A stretch of 64,000 nucleotides of DNA, from contig NZ_CAJYGK010000137.1 of the NCBI RefSeq assembly GCF_913773725.1, positions 1 to 64,000 on the forward strand, written 5' to 3'. The stretch is from an uncultured Aquabacterium sp. Lineage in GTDB: Bacteria > Pseudomonadota > Gammaproteobacteria > Burkholderiales > Burkholderiaceae_C. This document shows positions 17,837 through 27,899 of the stretch, in pieces (within the stretch, counting starts at the first letter, position 1; each line of letters begins with the position of its first letter). The position numbers and the translations under genes were made by a program. The notes below the pieces were generated by a model. The model had not been told where the DNA came from and made no database searches. It saw nothing but the letters and a program-made list of their open reading frames with translations.

Positions 17837-18793
17837 TCAGAACCGGTACTTGAAACCGATGGTGGCGATGTCGGTGTTCTTCTTGTCGTCACCGGGGAAC
17901 TTCAGATGGTGGCGGTCCCAGTCGAGGGTGACGCTCCAGTTGCGGTTGAAGTCCCAGGCCACGCCGACGCCATACGAGGCGCCGAAGCCGGTTTCGTCAC
18001 CGGTGGCCGTGACCACGCCCGGCGCGGCGGAGACGTCGGTCCAGCCGTAGGTGCCGCCCACGCGACCGACCAGGCTGAAGGTGTTGGTGAGCGGGGCGAC
18101 ACCGGTCAGCACCAGGTTCACGCCACTGATCTTGGTCTTGCCGCCATTGCGGTCGGCGTCGTTCAGCCGGAAGTAGCCGAGTTGCAGGCCGAAGTTGGGA
18201 TTGAACATGCCGCCGGTAAAGATGTGCACGGCACCATCCGGGTCTTCACACTTGGTGCCGGCCGCGCAGCTGCTGTCGATGTCGCCCGTGCCGATGGAGA
18301 GGCCGACATAGCCGGAGGTCGTGTAGGGCAGCCACGAGTAGCTGCTGTCATAGCCCGCGCCCGGGCCGGCTGCCGTCGGCTCTGAAGGCAGCGTCGACAG
18401 GTCGGTGCTGTAGCGGCTGGCGGCGCCATCACCGGATGCCGCGCCCGTCGTGCCCATGGTGTTGCCACTGTCCTGGCTCATGGGGCTGCTGGTGCCGGTG
18501 TCGCTGCCCGACATGCTGCCGGCGGGAGTGCCCTGGCTGCCCGGCGTGCTGGTGCTTTCATAGGTGCCCGAACCCTGGTTGGTCACCGAGCTGGGCGGGC
18601 GTTGGCTGCTGGGATCGGGGTTGTTGCGTACCGCGCCGTCAAACTGGCCCCCGGCGGTGCTGTCCGTACCCTGGTAGGTGCTGGTGCCGCTTCCGTTGGG
18701 CGCGGCGCCGGTCTGTGCCACCGCGTGGGCGGCCACCAGAGACAAAACGGCTGCCGCGATCGCGCAGCGTGCGGGGCGATGGATCTCGTTCAT
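17837..18793 (-). CDS. OmpA-type outer-membrane beta-barrel protein with low-complexity N-terminus
   Basis: 318 residues. Signal peptide (about 1-27, ending AHAVAQT), then about 110 residues rich in Gly, Ser, Thr and Pro with no predicted fold, then a barrel of about 170 residues beginning GYVGLSIGTGDID and ending in the outer-membrane C-terminal phenylalanine (IGFKYRF). A CAAGTKCED pair may form a loop disulfide. Start 18793 has AAGGAG upstream; the longer frame to 19093 covers the promoter. Probably an OmpA/OmpW-like eight-stranded barrel; no transport function can be assigned. Cotranscribed with rfaE2. Confidence 0.82.
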   Translation of the reverse strand: MNEIHRPARCAIAAAVLSLVAAHAVAQTGAAPNGSGTSTYQGTDSTAGGQFDGAVRNNPDPSSQRPPSSVTNQGSGTYESTSTPGSQGTPAGSMSGSDTGTSSPMSQDSGNTMGTTGAASGDGAASRYSTDLSTLPSEPTAAGPGAGYDSSYSWLPYTTSGYVGLSIGTGDIDSSCAAGTKCEDPDGAVHIFTGGMFNPNFGLQLGYFRLNDADRNGGKTKISGVNLVLTGVAPLTNTFSLVGRVGGTYGWTDVSAAPGVVTATGDETGFGASYGVGVAWDFNRNWSVTLDWDRHHLKFPGDDKKNTDIATIGFKYRF

Positions 18794-18865
18794 GCTTGGC
18801 TCCTTGTGTGTCAGATGGAAGGGGCCCGACGGTTCGGGCGGTCGCAAAGGGAACGGACGCCATGT

Positions 18866-18881
18866 GGCAAACGGCGTGCCA
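18866..18881 (-). promoter_or_regulatory. -24/-12-like element before the outer-membrane protein-rfaE2 operon
   Basis: Minus-strand TGGCACGCCGTTTGCC, the copy closest to the textbook sigma-54 consensus. It lies 73 bases before the start codon and differs at one base from the copy at 23758. Confidence 0.7.
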
Positions 18882-18896
18882 CGGTGTCCCGATCGC

Positions 18897-20266
<1,370 letters not shown>

Positions 20267-20278
20267 TCACGCGGCGGC

Positions 20279-20294
20279 GGCAAGCCCTGTGCCC
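20279..20294 (-). promoter_or_regulatory. -24/-12-like element before hsp20
   Basis: Minus-strand GGGCACAGGGCTTGCC, 44 bases before the hsp20 start. It is divergent from the element at 20316. Confidence 0.65.
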
Positions 20295-20315
20295 GCGTGG
20301 CGGCAGCCCAGTCCA

Positions 20316-20331
20316 GGGCACGGGGTTTGCC
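20316..20331 (+). promoter_or_regulatory. -24/-12-like element before the Gly/Pro-rich frame
   Basis: GGGCACGGGGTTTGCC, 59 bases before the ATG at 20390. Its presence is the main reason to treat that frame as a gene. Confidence 0.6.
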
Positions 20332-20389
20332 GCACTCCCTGACCCAGCCTGTCACGGCTGTTTTCGAGCCCAGATACCGGAGACCGTTC

Positions 20390-20812
20390 ATGTTCGTCAC
20401 GCCCCCTGCCTTTCGCCAAGCCTTACCCCACGCACCCATCTTTCCGCCGCTGCCCGCTGGCGAACTGCCCGGTGAGCGACCCGAAGCACCCACCGGTTCA
20501 CCTGCGCCGATGTACTGCCCTCGACGGACGCCCCGCCCCCTGTCCTGGCGAGCCTCTGACGGCGCGATGCGTCTGGGTGGCACCAGCATTGGCCACGGCC
20601 CGGGGGCGGGGGGCAACGACGGGACCGCACCCGACCGGAGCACCGGCCCGGGCGGCTCGAATCTGACCCGCCAGGACGGCGGGCCATCCGGTGACGACAT
20701 CAAGGGACCCGGCAACAGCGGCCCCGATGGCGGACCGATTCCGGGACGAGAGAAGGACGGCGTGCTCGAAGGCACGCAGGGCGGCCCCGCACAACCGCGA
20801 CGCCCCAGTTGA
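20390..20812 (+). CDS. Possible Gly/Pro-rich hypothetical protein, 140 aa
   Basis: A low-complexity frame filling an otherwise empty 600-base gap between hsp20 and the ABC fusion gene. The N-terminal third is Pro-rich (TPPAFRQALPHAPIFPPLPAG), the C-terminal half Gly/Asp/Pro-rich (GGNDGTAPDRSTGPGGS, then DDIKGPGNSGPDGGP). Third codon positions are strongly G/C, as in neighbouring genes. A -24/-12-like element points into it. Against: no clear ribosome binding site at 20390 and no recognisable family. Other start codons are possible, and the frame is open back to 20252. Confidence 0.4.
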   Translation: MFVTPPAFRQALPHAPIFPPLPAGELPGERPEAPTGSPAPMYCPRRTPRPLSWRASDGAMRLGGTSIGHGPGAGGNDGTAPDRSTGPGGSNLTRQDGGPSGDDIKGPGNSGPDGGPIPGREKDGVLEGTQGGPAQPRRPS

Positions 20813-20851
20813 GCGGCAAGACTTACATTCCCCGTCGCTTGTTGCGGCAAG

Positions 20852-23650
20852 TCACTGGGCGGAGGGCACGGGATTCGGGGGCGCGGTACCGCGCGTCACG
20901 CGCAGGATGGTATCCAGCAATTCCCCGGGTTGGACAGGCTTGACCAGGTGCGACTGGAAGCCGCTCATCAGAGAGCGTACGCGGTCCGCTGGTTCGGAAA
21001 GCCCGCTCAGCGCGATGGCCGGGACACGATTGTCCAGCGGTACCTGACGCTCGTCCTCCAGCTGGCGGATGCGGCGAACCACTTGATGGCCGTCTTCATT
21101 GCCCAGATCGATGTCGCACAGCACCAGGTGAGGCCAATCCGACGCCGGCGTGTCTGCCAGCCACGCGAGCGCTTCGCTGCCCGTCCTGAACGGGGCGACA
21201 CGGGCGCCTTCTGCGGACAGCAGCAGCACCAGGGACTCCAAGGCATCCGGCAGGTCGTCCACGGCCAGGATGTCGAGCCCCATCAGCGCTCCGGCACCGG
21301 GTGCGGTCAGCGCGGCCGGTGTCGTGGGGGCCGGATTGCCAGGCTGTTCGGGCAGCATGGAGGGTGCACGCGCCGACAAGGCGAGCAGTGGCATCTCGAT
21401 GACATGACGCGGCCCTTGCACCGAGCTGGCAGGCTCCGAGCGGAACTGCCCTCCCTGACGTTCGACCGTGGCCCGCAGCGCCAGCGGATCCAGCGTCACC
21501 ACCGGCATGGGCAGCGCGCCGGCAGGCAGCACACCCGGGTCGTCTTCGCCCAGAGCAGGCTGCAGCCCTTCGGTGATCGACAGGCGGGCGTGTGCATGGT
21601 GGCGCTCCAGTCGCAAGGCAAGGCGGCCGCCGGGGGGGATGGTCTGAATGGCCCGGGTGCACAACTGGCCGATGGCCTGAGCCAGCGAACTGGGGTCACC
21701 AGTCACACGGGCGTCTTCGAAGGCGATGTCGGCGTAGAGCTTGATGTGCCGCGATTCGATCGCTTCTCGCAGCCCGTCGAGCACGCCCATCAACAGCACT
21801 GCGAGGTGAATGGGTTGCCGCGCCAGTTCCTGTTCGAGGTGCTCCACCTGCTGTTGCTGACGTTGCAGGCGCCAGAGCTGGGCGTACAGGCCGTCGTGGG
21901 CAAGCAATGCCTCGTGGCGACCGCGTTCGACGATGCGACCCTTGTCCATCACGATGATCAGGTCTGCGTCCACGATGGTGGACAGCCGGTGCGCGATCAC
22001 CAGGGTCGTCCGACCGTGGGCGATGCGGTCCAGTTCGGCCTGAATGGCCCGCTCTGATCGGGCATCGAGCGCGGAAGTGGCCTCGTCGAGCACCATGATC
22101 GGCGGGTTCTTCAGGAACGCGCGGGCGATGGCGATGCGCTGGCGTTCGCCGCCGGACAGCGTCAGCCCTCGCTCACCGACCGGGGTGTCGTACTGATGGG
22201 GCAGGGACTCGATCAGTTCGTGAATCTGCGCGGCCTTGGCAGCCTCGATGACATCGGCCAGGCTGGCGCCCACCCGCCCATAGCCGATGTTGTGAGCGAC
22301 GCTGTCGTTGAACAGGGTGGTGTCCTGCGGAACCACCCCGATGGCCCGTCTCAGGCTGCCCATGCGCACACTGCGGATGTCCTGCCCGTCGATCACGATG
22401 CGACCCTGACCGACCTCGTGCAGACGCAGCAGCAGCCTGGCCAGTGTCGACTTGCCTGAACCGCTGCCACCGACCACCGCCACCGTCTCGCCCGCTCCGA
22501 TCTGAAAGCTCACATCCTGCAGAATGGGCCGACCCGGCTCGTACGCGAAGTCGACATGCTCGAAGCTGATGCTGCCCCCTTCGACCACGAGATCCGGGCT
22601 GTCGGGGCGGTCTTCGATGTCCGGCCGCTGAGCCAGGAGGCCCAGCAACTTCTCGGTGTTGACGAGCGCATCGCGGGCTTCCCGGAAGACGAAGCCCAGC
22701 GCATTGAGGGGCAGGCAGATCTGCAGGATGTACGCGTTGACCAGAACCAGATCGCCGACCGTGAGGCGCCCTTGTACGGTCTGCTCGCCAGCCAGCAGCA
22801 TCACGAGGGCCACGCCGACACCGATGATGGCCCCTTGACCGATGTGCAGCGTCGACAACGCCTTCTGGTTGGCCACGCCCTGCTCCACCCAGTGACCCAG
22901 TACCGTCGCATACCGCTGGCGCTCTTGCGCCTCTCGGGCGTGCAGTTTGATGGCCTCGTAGTTGAGCAGGCCATCGACCATGCGGCCATGCGCGGCAGAG
23001 TCGACCTCGTTGACGCGGCGCTGGCGCACCTCCCTGCGCTGTGTCATTGCCGTGGTGTAGGACGCATAAGCCACGAAGGTCAGCATGATGACCACCGTGA
23101 ACCAGAGGCTGTAGCCACTCACCATGACGATGAGCACGGCAAAGAACTCCACCAGCGTGGGCACGACCGTGAACAGGCCCGCCCCCAGCAGAAAGCCGAT
23201 GCCGCCCGTGCCACGCTCCAGATCCCGGATCAGCGCGCCGGTCTGGCGCTGAGCATGGAAGCGCGGTGTGAGCGCAAGCAGGTGGGCGAAAGCCTCCTCG
23301 GCGTACCGGGTGACCACGCCCAGCGTGACACGCGAGAAGATCAGGTCGCGCAGTTCGGTGAACAAGGTGCCTGCAAACCGCAGGGCCGCGTAGCCCAGCA
23401 GCATGAACACCGGCAGGACCAGCACGGTGTGGGCCGATGGCAGCAGGTCAGCCTGTCTTGACACGTCGGCGGCGAGGTTCTCTGGCCGGCTGAAACGGTC
23501 GATGATCGCTTTGAGCAGCAGGGGCACCATGACCGCGGTCACTTTGGCGGCCACCAGCAGCAACAGCGCGAGGGAGGTTCGGCGCCAGCGAGGTCGGACG
23601 GCTTCCCACAGGATGGGCATCACGGCACGCAGGCCGCCGCTGCTGTTCAT
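20852..23650 (-). CDS. Atm1-type ABC exporter fused to a degenerate kinase ATPase module and a receiver domain
   Basis: 932 residues. Residues about 1-320: six-helix ABC exporter membrane domain, with LLNYEAIKLHAREAQE typical of the Atm1/HMT1 (ABCB7-like) group. About 355-590: ATPase with Walker A GGSGSGKST (Lys400), signature LSGGERQ, Walker B IMVLDEATSALD and the H-loop His. About 590-790: a segment like the end of HisKA plus HATPase_c (GDPSSLAQAIGQL, PPGGRLALRLERHHAHARLSI), but with no H-box, the N-box Asn replaced (CTRAIQ) and no G-boxes, so it is probably unable to bind ATP. About 805-930: receiver with DD pair, acceptor Asp846 in LCDIDLGNEDG and Lys in LVKPVQ. The fusion is unusual. Start 23650 (MNSSGGLRA) is tentative. 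Atm1-type proteins export glutathione-linked or metal compounds (known); phospho-control is inferred. Confidence 0.9.
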   Translation of the reverse strand: MNSSGGLRAVMPILWEAVRPRWRRTSLALLLLVAAKVTAVMVPLLLKAIIDRFSRPENLAADVSRQADLLPSAHTVLVLPVFMLLGYAALRFAGTLFTELRDLIFSRVTLGVVTRYAEEAFAHLLALTPRFHAQRQTGALIRDLERGTGGIGFLLGAGLFTVVPTLVEFFAVLIVMVSGYSLWFTVVIMLTFVAYASYTTAMTQRREVRQRRVNEVDSAAHGRMVDGLLNYEAIKLHAREAQERQRYATVLGHWVEQGVANQKALSTLHIGQGAIIGVGVALVMLLAGEQTVQGRLTVGDLVLVNAYILQICLPLNALGFVFREARDALVNTEKLLGLLAQRPDIEDRPDSPDLVVEGGSISFEHVDFAYEPGRPILQDVSFQIGAGETVAVVGGSGSGKSTLARLLLRLHEVGQGRIVIDGQDIRSVRMGSLRRAIGVVPQDTTLFNDSVAHNIGYGRVGASLADVIEAAKAAQIHELIESLPHQYDTPVGERGLTLSGGERQRIAIARAFLKNPPIMVLDEATSALDARSERAIQAELDRIAHGRTTLVIAHRLSTIVDADLIIVMDKGRIVERGRHEALLAHDGLYAQLWRLQRQQQQVEHLEQELARQPIHLAVLLMGVLDGLREAIESRHIKLYADIAFEDARVTGDPSSLAQAIGQLCTRAIQTIPPGGRLALRLERHHAHARLSITEGLQPALGEDDPGVLPAGALPMPVVTLDPLALRATVERQGGQFRSEPASSVQGPRHVIEMPLLALSARAPSMLPEQPGNPAPTTPAALTAPGAGALMGLDILAVDDLPDALESLVLLLSAEGARVAPFRTGSEALAWLADTPASDWPHLVLCDIDLGNEDGHQVVRRIRQLEDERQVPLDNRVPAIALSGLSEPADRVRSLMSGFQSHLVKPVQPGELLDTILRVTRGTAPPNPVPSAQ

Positions 23651-23757
23651 GTCTGGGTCTTTCTGCGCCCTCGGCCGCCCTCCGAGGGGCGCCTGCACAC
23701 GCGTGGTGGTGCGGGGGCGGCCGCAGGATGGAGCACCTGGCGTGCCCGGGAGGAGGC

Positions 23758-23773
23758 GGGCACGCCGTTTGCC
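23758..23773 (+). promoter_or_regulatory. -24/-12-like element before the PIG-L-GT2-otsAB cluster
   Basis: GGGCACGCCGTTTGCC, 50 bases before the PIG-L start. Confidence 0.68.
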
Positions 23774-23822
23774 GGGAAGTGCATCCGGAAACCTTTTCGC
23801 CCACGCGGTTGCGATCCCTCAC

Positions 23823-24497
23823 ATGGTCATTCTTTCTCCTCATCTGGATGACGCGGTGTTTTCCTGCGGGGGGCTGCTGGCGGCCCGTCCGGGCGCCACC
23901 GTGGTCACCGTGTTTGCAGGACTTCCCGCCGACGATGTGCCTCTTACCGATTGGGATGCCCGGTGCGGGTTCGAGAGTGCGCGCCAGGCGATGACCGCTC
24001 GTCGGGAGGAAGACGCCCGCGCCCTGGCCGCGCTGGGCGCCACACCCCATTGGCTGGACTTCCTGGATGCGCAGTACAGCCGGAGTCCGTCGCCGCACGA
24101 ACTGGGCGAAGCGCTGCTCGACACCCTGCGCACCCTTGATGACGCGCCCGTCATCCTGCCGATGGGCCTGTTTCATTCCGATCACCTGCTTGTGCACGAA
24201 GCGGCACTGTGGGCGCTGCGTCGTGTGCTGGTCGACTGGCCGGTGCTGCTTTACGAAGACGTGCCCTACCGGCGGCTCGAAGGCCTGCTGCAACAGCGAC
24301 TGCAGACCCTGGCCGGTCTGGGGCTCGTGGCCACGCCGTCGGACATGGCCATCCCGGTGGCCGACCCGCTGAAGGCCCAGGCCGTATCGGAGTACGTCAG
24401 CCAGGTGCGCGGGCTGGGTGAGCAGGGGAAGGCGGATCTCGGCCGTCCCGAGCGTCTGTGGTCGTTGGCAGGGGCCTGTGGAGGTGGCGATGCGTGA
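23823..24497 (+). CDS. PIG-L family deacetylase
   Basis: 224-residue member of the LmbE/PIG-L family, zinc-dependent N-deacetylases of GlcNAc-type substrates. The metal and catalytic block is at the very start, LSPHLDDAVFSCGG (PHxDD), and the second metal histidine is probably in GLFHSDHLLVHEAAL near residue 122. The ATG at 23823 begins the motif region as in the family. The last 8 bases overlap the glycosyltransferase gene. With a GT2 enzyme next door it probably edits a sugar on a glycolipid or small glycoside; the substrate is unknown. Confidence 0.88.
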   Translation: MVILSPHLDDAVFSCGGLLAARPGATVVTVFAGLPADDVPLTDWDARCGFESARQAMTARREEDARALAALGATPHWLDFLDAQYSRSPSPHELGEALLDTLRTLDDAPVILPMGLFHSDHLLVHEAALWALRRVLVDWPVLLYEDVPYRRLEGLLQQRLQTLAGLGLVATPSDMAIPVADPLKAQAVSEYVSQVRGLGEQGKADLGRPERLWSLAGACGGGDA

Positions 24498-25404
24498 AAC
24501 GCGTGTGACAGTCGTGGTGCGCACTCACCAGCGGCCCGCAGAACTGAGGCGGACCCTGGCCCACCTCTGTCGATTGCCCGAACGGCCCGAGATCGTGGTG
24601 GTGGACAACGGCTCGTGCCCCCGCAACGCGCGCGCCATCCGGGAAGCGGCTGCGGAAGCCGGCGTGGGACTGCTGCGTTTGTCCCACCACGTCGGTGCCG
24701 CGGCTTGCAACCTCGCTGTGGCGCACGTGCGAACGCCCTACGTGGCTTTCTGTGACGACGACACGTGGTGGGCCGACGGTGCGCTTGAACGGGCCGTGTC
24801 CATCATGGACACATGCCCGGATGTGGGGTTGGTCAATGGCCGTGTGTTGGTGGGGCCGGAGCAGCGGGAAGCGAAAGTGTGCCGCCGAATGGCCAGCAGC
24901 CCGCTTGAGCGGGCCGGGTTGCCGGGGACCTCTCTGTTGTCCTTTCTGCCCGGGGCGGTTGTGATGCGCATGGCTGCCTTCCGGGAGGCCGGCGGATACG
25001 AGCCCCGGCTCGGGCTGGGCGCCGAGGCCGTGCTGATGGGACTGGATCTGGCCACGATCGGCTGGCACATGCTGTATGCCCCGGATGTGGTCGTCCACCA
25101 TCATCCATCGCCTGCATGCCGCCGGCCCGAGCGTCAGGTCATCCTCGCTCGCAACCGCCTGTGGGTTGCCGTGCTCCGCCTGCCCTGGGGCGATGTGCTC
25201 CGAGAAGCCCGGCAGATCTTGCGGCAAGCCCAGGTCGATGGTGTGGCCGGACGGGTGTTGTGGCGGGCGGCGGCCGGCCTTGCGTGGCCCTTGCTCAACC
25301 GGCAGGTGGTGCCGGTCGACGTGATCCGCTTGTACCGCGGCTGGCATGCCGAGCCCGAGCGCGGGCACGCCATTTGCCGTGGACGCATGGCCGGCATGCA
25401 TTGA
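24490..25404 (+). CDS. GT2-family glycosyltransferase
   Basis: 304 residues, GT-A fold inverting glycosyltransferase. The nucleotide-sugar site is TVVVRTHQRPAELRRTLAHL at the start with VVVDNGS near residue 38; the metal-binding DXD equivalent is FCDDDTWW near residue 92; the EAGGYEPRLGLGAEAVLMG block near residue 165 is typical of rhamnosyl or glucosyl transferases. The start overlaps the PIG-L stop and has GGAGGT upstream. A -24/-12-like element inside its 3' end (25363-25378) serves otsA. Acceptor unknown. Confidence 0.88.
   Translation: MRETRVTVVVRTHQRPAELRRTLAHLCRLPERPEIVVVDNGSCPRNARAIREAAAEAGVGLLRLSHHVGAAACNLAVAHVRTPYVAFCDDDTWWADGALERAVSIMDTCPDVGLVNGRVLVGPEQREAKVCRRMASSPLERAGLPGTSLLSFLPGAVVMRMAAFREAGGYEPRLGLGAEAVLMGLDLATIGWHMLYAPDVVVHHHPSPACRRPERQVILARNRLWVAVLRLPWGDVLREARQILRQAQVDGVAGRVLWRAAAGLAWPLLNRQVVPVDVIRLYRGWHAEPERGHAICRGRMAGMH
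25363..25378 (+). promoter_or_regulatory. -24/-12-like element inside the GT2 gene, before otsA
   Basis: GGGCACGCCATTTGCC, within coding sequence, 68 bases before the otsA GTG. It would give otsAB an internal promoter. Confidence 0.6.
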
Positions 25405-25445
25405 TTCCACTGCATGACGCCTGTTACCCGATACCGGAGCCTCAT

Positions 25446-27896
25446 GTGACCGTGACCCCGTCCTGGCGGACCCGCCTCCCTGCTGTCCAGCGCCTTCTGC
25501 GAATGGGGCTGGTCTTCATCGTGCCCCTGGTGCTGATTCTGGGGGTGCTGGGCGGGCTGGCCATGCAGGTCAGCGGCCCGCTGTTGCAGGGCTGGACCAA
25601 CCGCGAACTGGACGAGCGCGCGGACCTCGTGAGCAAGGCGCTGCACGGCGCGATCATGCTGTCGCTCGAGGGGGGCAACCCGGTCGAGCTCACCCAGCAG
25701 ATCGAAAGTCTCACAGAGGACGAGCGCCTGTACGCGATCGCGGTGTGCACGTCTCCGAACGCGGTGCTCGCTTCCAGCCGGCAGTATCCGCAGGCACTCG
25801 GTTGTGCCGACACGAAGGAGGCTGCGGGCAAAGTGGGGCAGCCGATGGCTCGCTGGCTGAGCCAGATGCACGTGCGGCGCATCGATCTGCCGGTGGCACC
25901 GGCTGCCGGCGGCGGCCTGGTCTCCGACGCGGTGCCCGACGACGGCCATGTGACGCTGGTCGTCATGCAGAACCCTGTCGAGGCCGGGCGACGTGGCGAA
26001 CTGGCGCAGCGCTACCTCACGATGCTGTTCGTGGGGCTGGGCGTTGTCCTCACCCTGCTGTTCCTGACGGTGGCGAACTTCGGCTGGCGGCACTGGACGA
26101 ACAGCGTGCGACGCATCCTGAGCGACGGTGCGCGATCGGCCGTGCTGGGCCACGCCTCGCCCGAAGTACAGCCGCTTCTGCCCGACCTCAAGCGCCTGCT
26201 GCGCAGCGTGCACGAGGATCGCCGCATCCTGAAGGACACGACGATCGAATGGCGGCCCGAAACCCTCAAGCTGCTGCTGCGCGAACACCTGTCGGGCGAC
26301 GAGGTCATCGTGGTGTCCAACCGCGAGCCTTACATCCACCAGCGCAACGAAGACGGCAGCATCCGGGTGCAGCGCCCGGCGAGTGGGCTGGTGACCGCCG
26401 TCGAGCCTGTGATGCGAGCCTGCTCCGGAACGTGGGTGGCGCATGGCAGCGGCAGTGCCGATGCCGATGTGGTGGACGCCCGGTCACGGGTGCGCGTGCC
26501 ACCCATCCCGGCCGGGGGAGAGCCCCTGCACGATGCTTACACCCTGCGGCGGGTGTGGCTCTCGGAAGCCGAGGAGCAAGGCTACTACTATGGCTTCGCC
26601 AATGAGGGGCTCTGGCCGCTGTGCCACATCGCCCATGTCCGCCCCGTTTTCCGTGAGGAAGACTGGCAGCAGTACCGGGCGGTGAACGCCCGCTTTGCCG
26701 ACGCGGTGGCCGATGAGGCACGCACAGACAACCCGGTCGTGCTGGTGCAGGACTACCACTTCGCGCTGTTGCCCCGCATGCTGCGTGAACGCCTGCCCAA
26801 GGCCACGATCATCACGTTCTGGCACATCCCATGGCCCAACCCGGAGTCCTTCGGCATCTGCCCGTGGGCGCGGGAGATCCTCGAAGGCATGCTGGGCAGC
26901 ACCATCCTCGGCTTCCACACGCCTTACCACTGCCAGAACTTCATGGCGACGGTCGATCGCTTTCTTGAGGCCCGCATCACCCAGGAGGATCAATCTGTGA
27001 GCTTCATGGGGCAGCGCACGCAGGTAAGGGACTATCCCATCTCGATTCCCTGGAAACCGCCTGCTGACGATGCACTTTCTGTCGCGCAAAGCGAGCGTGC
27101 CTCCGTGCGGCTGGCGCTGGGCCTGGCGCCGGAGCACAGGCTGGCCATCGGCGTCGACCGCCTGGATTACACCAAGGGCATCGTCGAGCGCATGCTGGCG
27201 GTCGAGCGTCTGCTGGAGCGCCACCCGATGTGGCTGGGCCGGTTCTCGCTCATCCAGATCGCCGCACCGACCCGATCAAGCCTGGAGGCCTACAGCCAGC
27301 TGGATCAGCGCGTGCGGGAAGAGGCGCGCCGCATCAATGCCCTGGCGGCCGAGCGGGCGCCCGGTACGCCACCGCCCATCATCCTGCTGATCGAACAGCA
27401 CGACAGCGAGTCCGTTCGCCGTCACTACCGTGCCTGCGAGATCGCCATGGTCACAAGCCTGCACGACGGCATGAACCTTGTCGCCAAGGAGTACATCGCC
27501 ACGCGCGATACCGAGGACGGGGTGCTGATCCTCAGTCGCTTCGCGGGTGCGGCCAGCGAGCTGCACGAAGCCCTGGTGGTCAATCCGTATCACATCGACG
27601 AAACCGCCGAGGCCTTGGCCAAGGCACTGTCCATGCACCCGGCCGAGCAGCGCGAGCGCATGCGGGCCATGCGCAAGCGGCTCGCCGATTTCAACATCTA
27701 CCGCTGGGCGGGTCGCATGCTGCTCGACGCCGCGGACGAGCGCCAGCGTGCGCGGGTGCAAGACCGCATCGTGCAGGTGTCCGGGGTGGTGGCGCCGGAA
27801 GGCCTGTTCCGGTCACCCTGGCGCGGGCGGCGTGCCGCCAACGGGGGCATCAATCCGCCAGCGAACGATCGCAACAAGCGCGCGCACGAGGTCTGA
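25446..27896 (+). CDS. otsA: Membrane-anchored trehalose-6-phosphate synthase with sensor-like N-terminus
   Basis: 816 residues, far longer than classical OtsA (about 470). Residues 1-285 form a sensor-like part: membrane helix about 19-43 ([19 protein letters not shown]), periplasmic region about 44-195 with a possible Cys pair, helix about 197-220, then a short linker. The GT20 domain starts near residue 286 ([15 protein letters not shown]) with [33 protein letters not shown] and [11 protein letters not shown], all substrate-site blocks. It makes trehalose 6-phosphate from a nucleotide-glucose and glucose 6-phosphate. Start: GTG at 25446, six bases after GGAG; an ATG-TGA overlaps it out of frame. 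Confidence 0.92.
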   Translation: MTVTPSWRTRLPAVQRLLRMGLVFIVPLVLILGVLGGLAMQVSGPLLQGWTNRELDERADLVSKALHGAIMLSLEGGNPVELTQQIESLTEDERLYAIAVCTSPNAVLASSRQYPQALGCADTKEAAGKVGQPMARWLSQMHVRRIDLPVAPAAGGGLVSDAVPDDGHVTLVVMQNPVEAGRRGELAQRYLTMLFVGLGVVLTLLFLTVANFGWRHWTNSVRRILSDGARSAVLGHASPEVQPLLPDLKRLLRSVHEDRRILKDTTIEWRPETLKLLLREHLSGDEVIVVSNREPYIHQRNEDGSIRVQRPASGLVTAVEPVMRACSGTWVAHGSGSADADVVDARSRVRVPPIPAGGEPLHDAYTLRRVWLSEAEEQGYYYGFANEGLWPLCHIAHVRPVFREEDWQQYRAVNARFADAVADEARTDNPVVLVQDYHFALLPRMLRERLPKATIITFWHIPWPNPESFGICPWAREILEGMLGSTILGFHTPYHCQNFMATVDRFLEARITQEDQSVSFMGQRTQVRDYPISIPWKPPADDALSVAQSERASVRLALGLAPEHRLAIGVDRLDYTKGIVERMLAVERLLERHPMWLGRFSLIQIAAPTRSSLEAYSQLDQRVREEARRINALAAERAPGTPPPIILLIEQHDSESVRRHYRACEIAMVTSLHDGMNLVAKEYIATRDTEDGVLILSRFAGAASELHEALVVNPYHIDETAEALAKALSMHPAEQRERMRAMRKRLADFNIYRWAGRMLLDAADERQRARVQDRIVQVSGVVAPEGLFRSPWRGRRAANGGINPPANDRNKRAHEV

Positions 27897-27899
27897 CCG

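Noticed and set aside
20498-20794. Open frame on the minus strand in the hsp20-ABC gap
   Set aside because: No ribosome binding site, promoter element or family; the plus-strand frame has better support.
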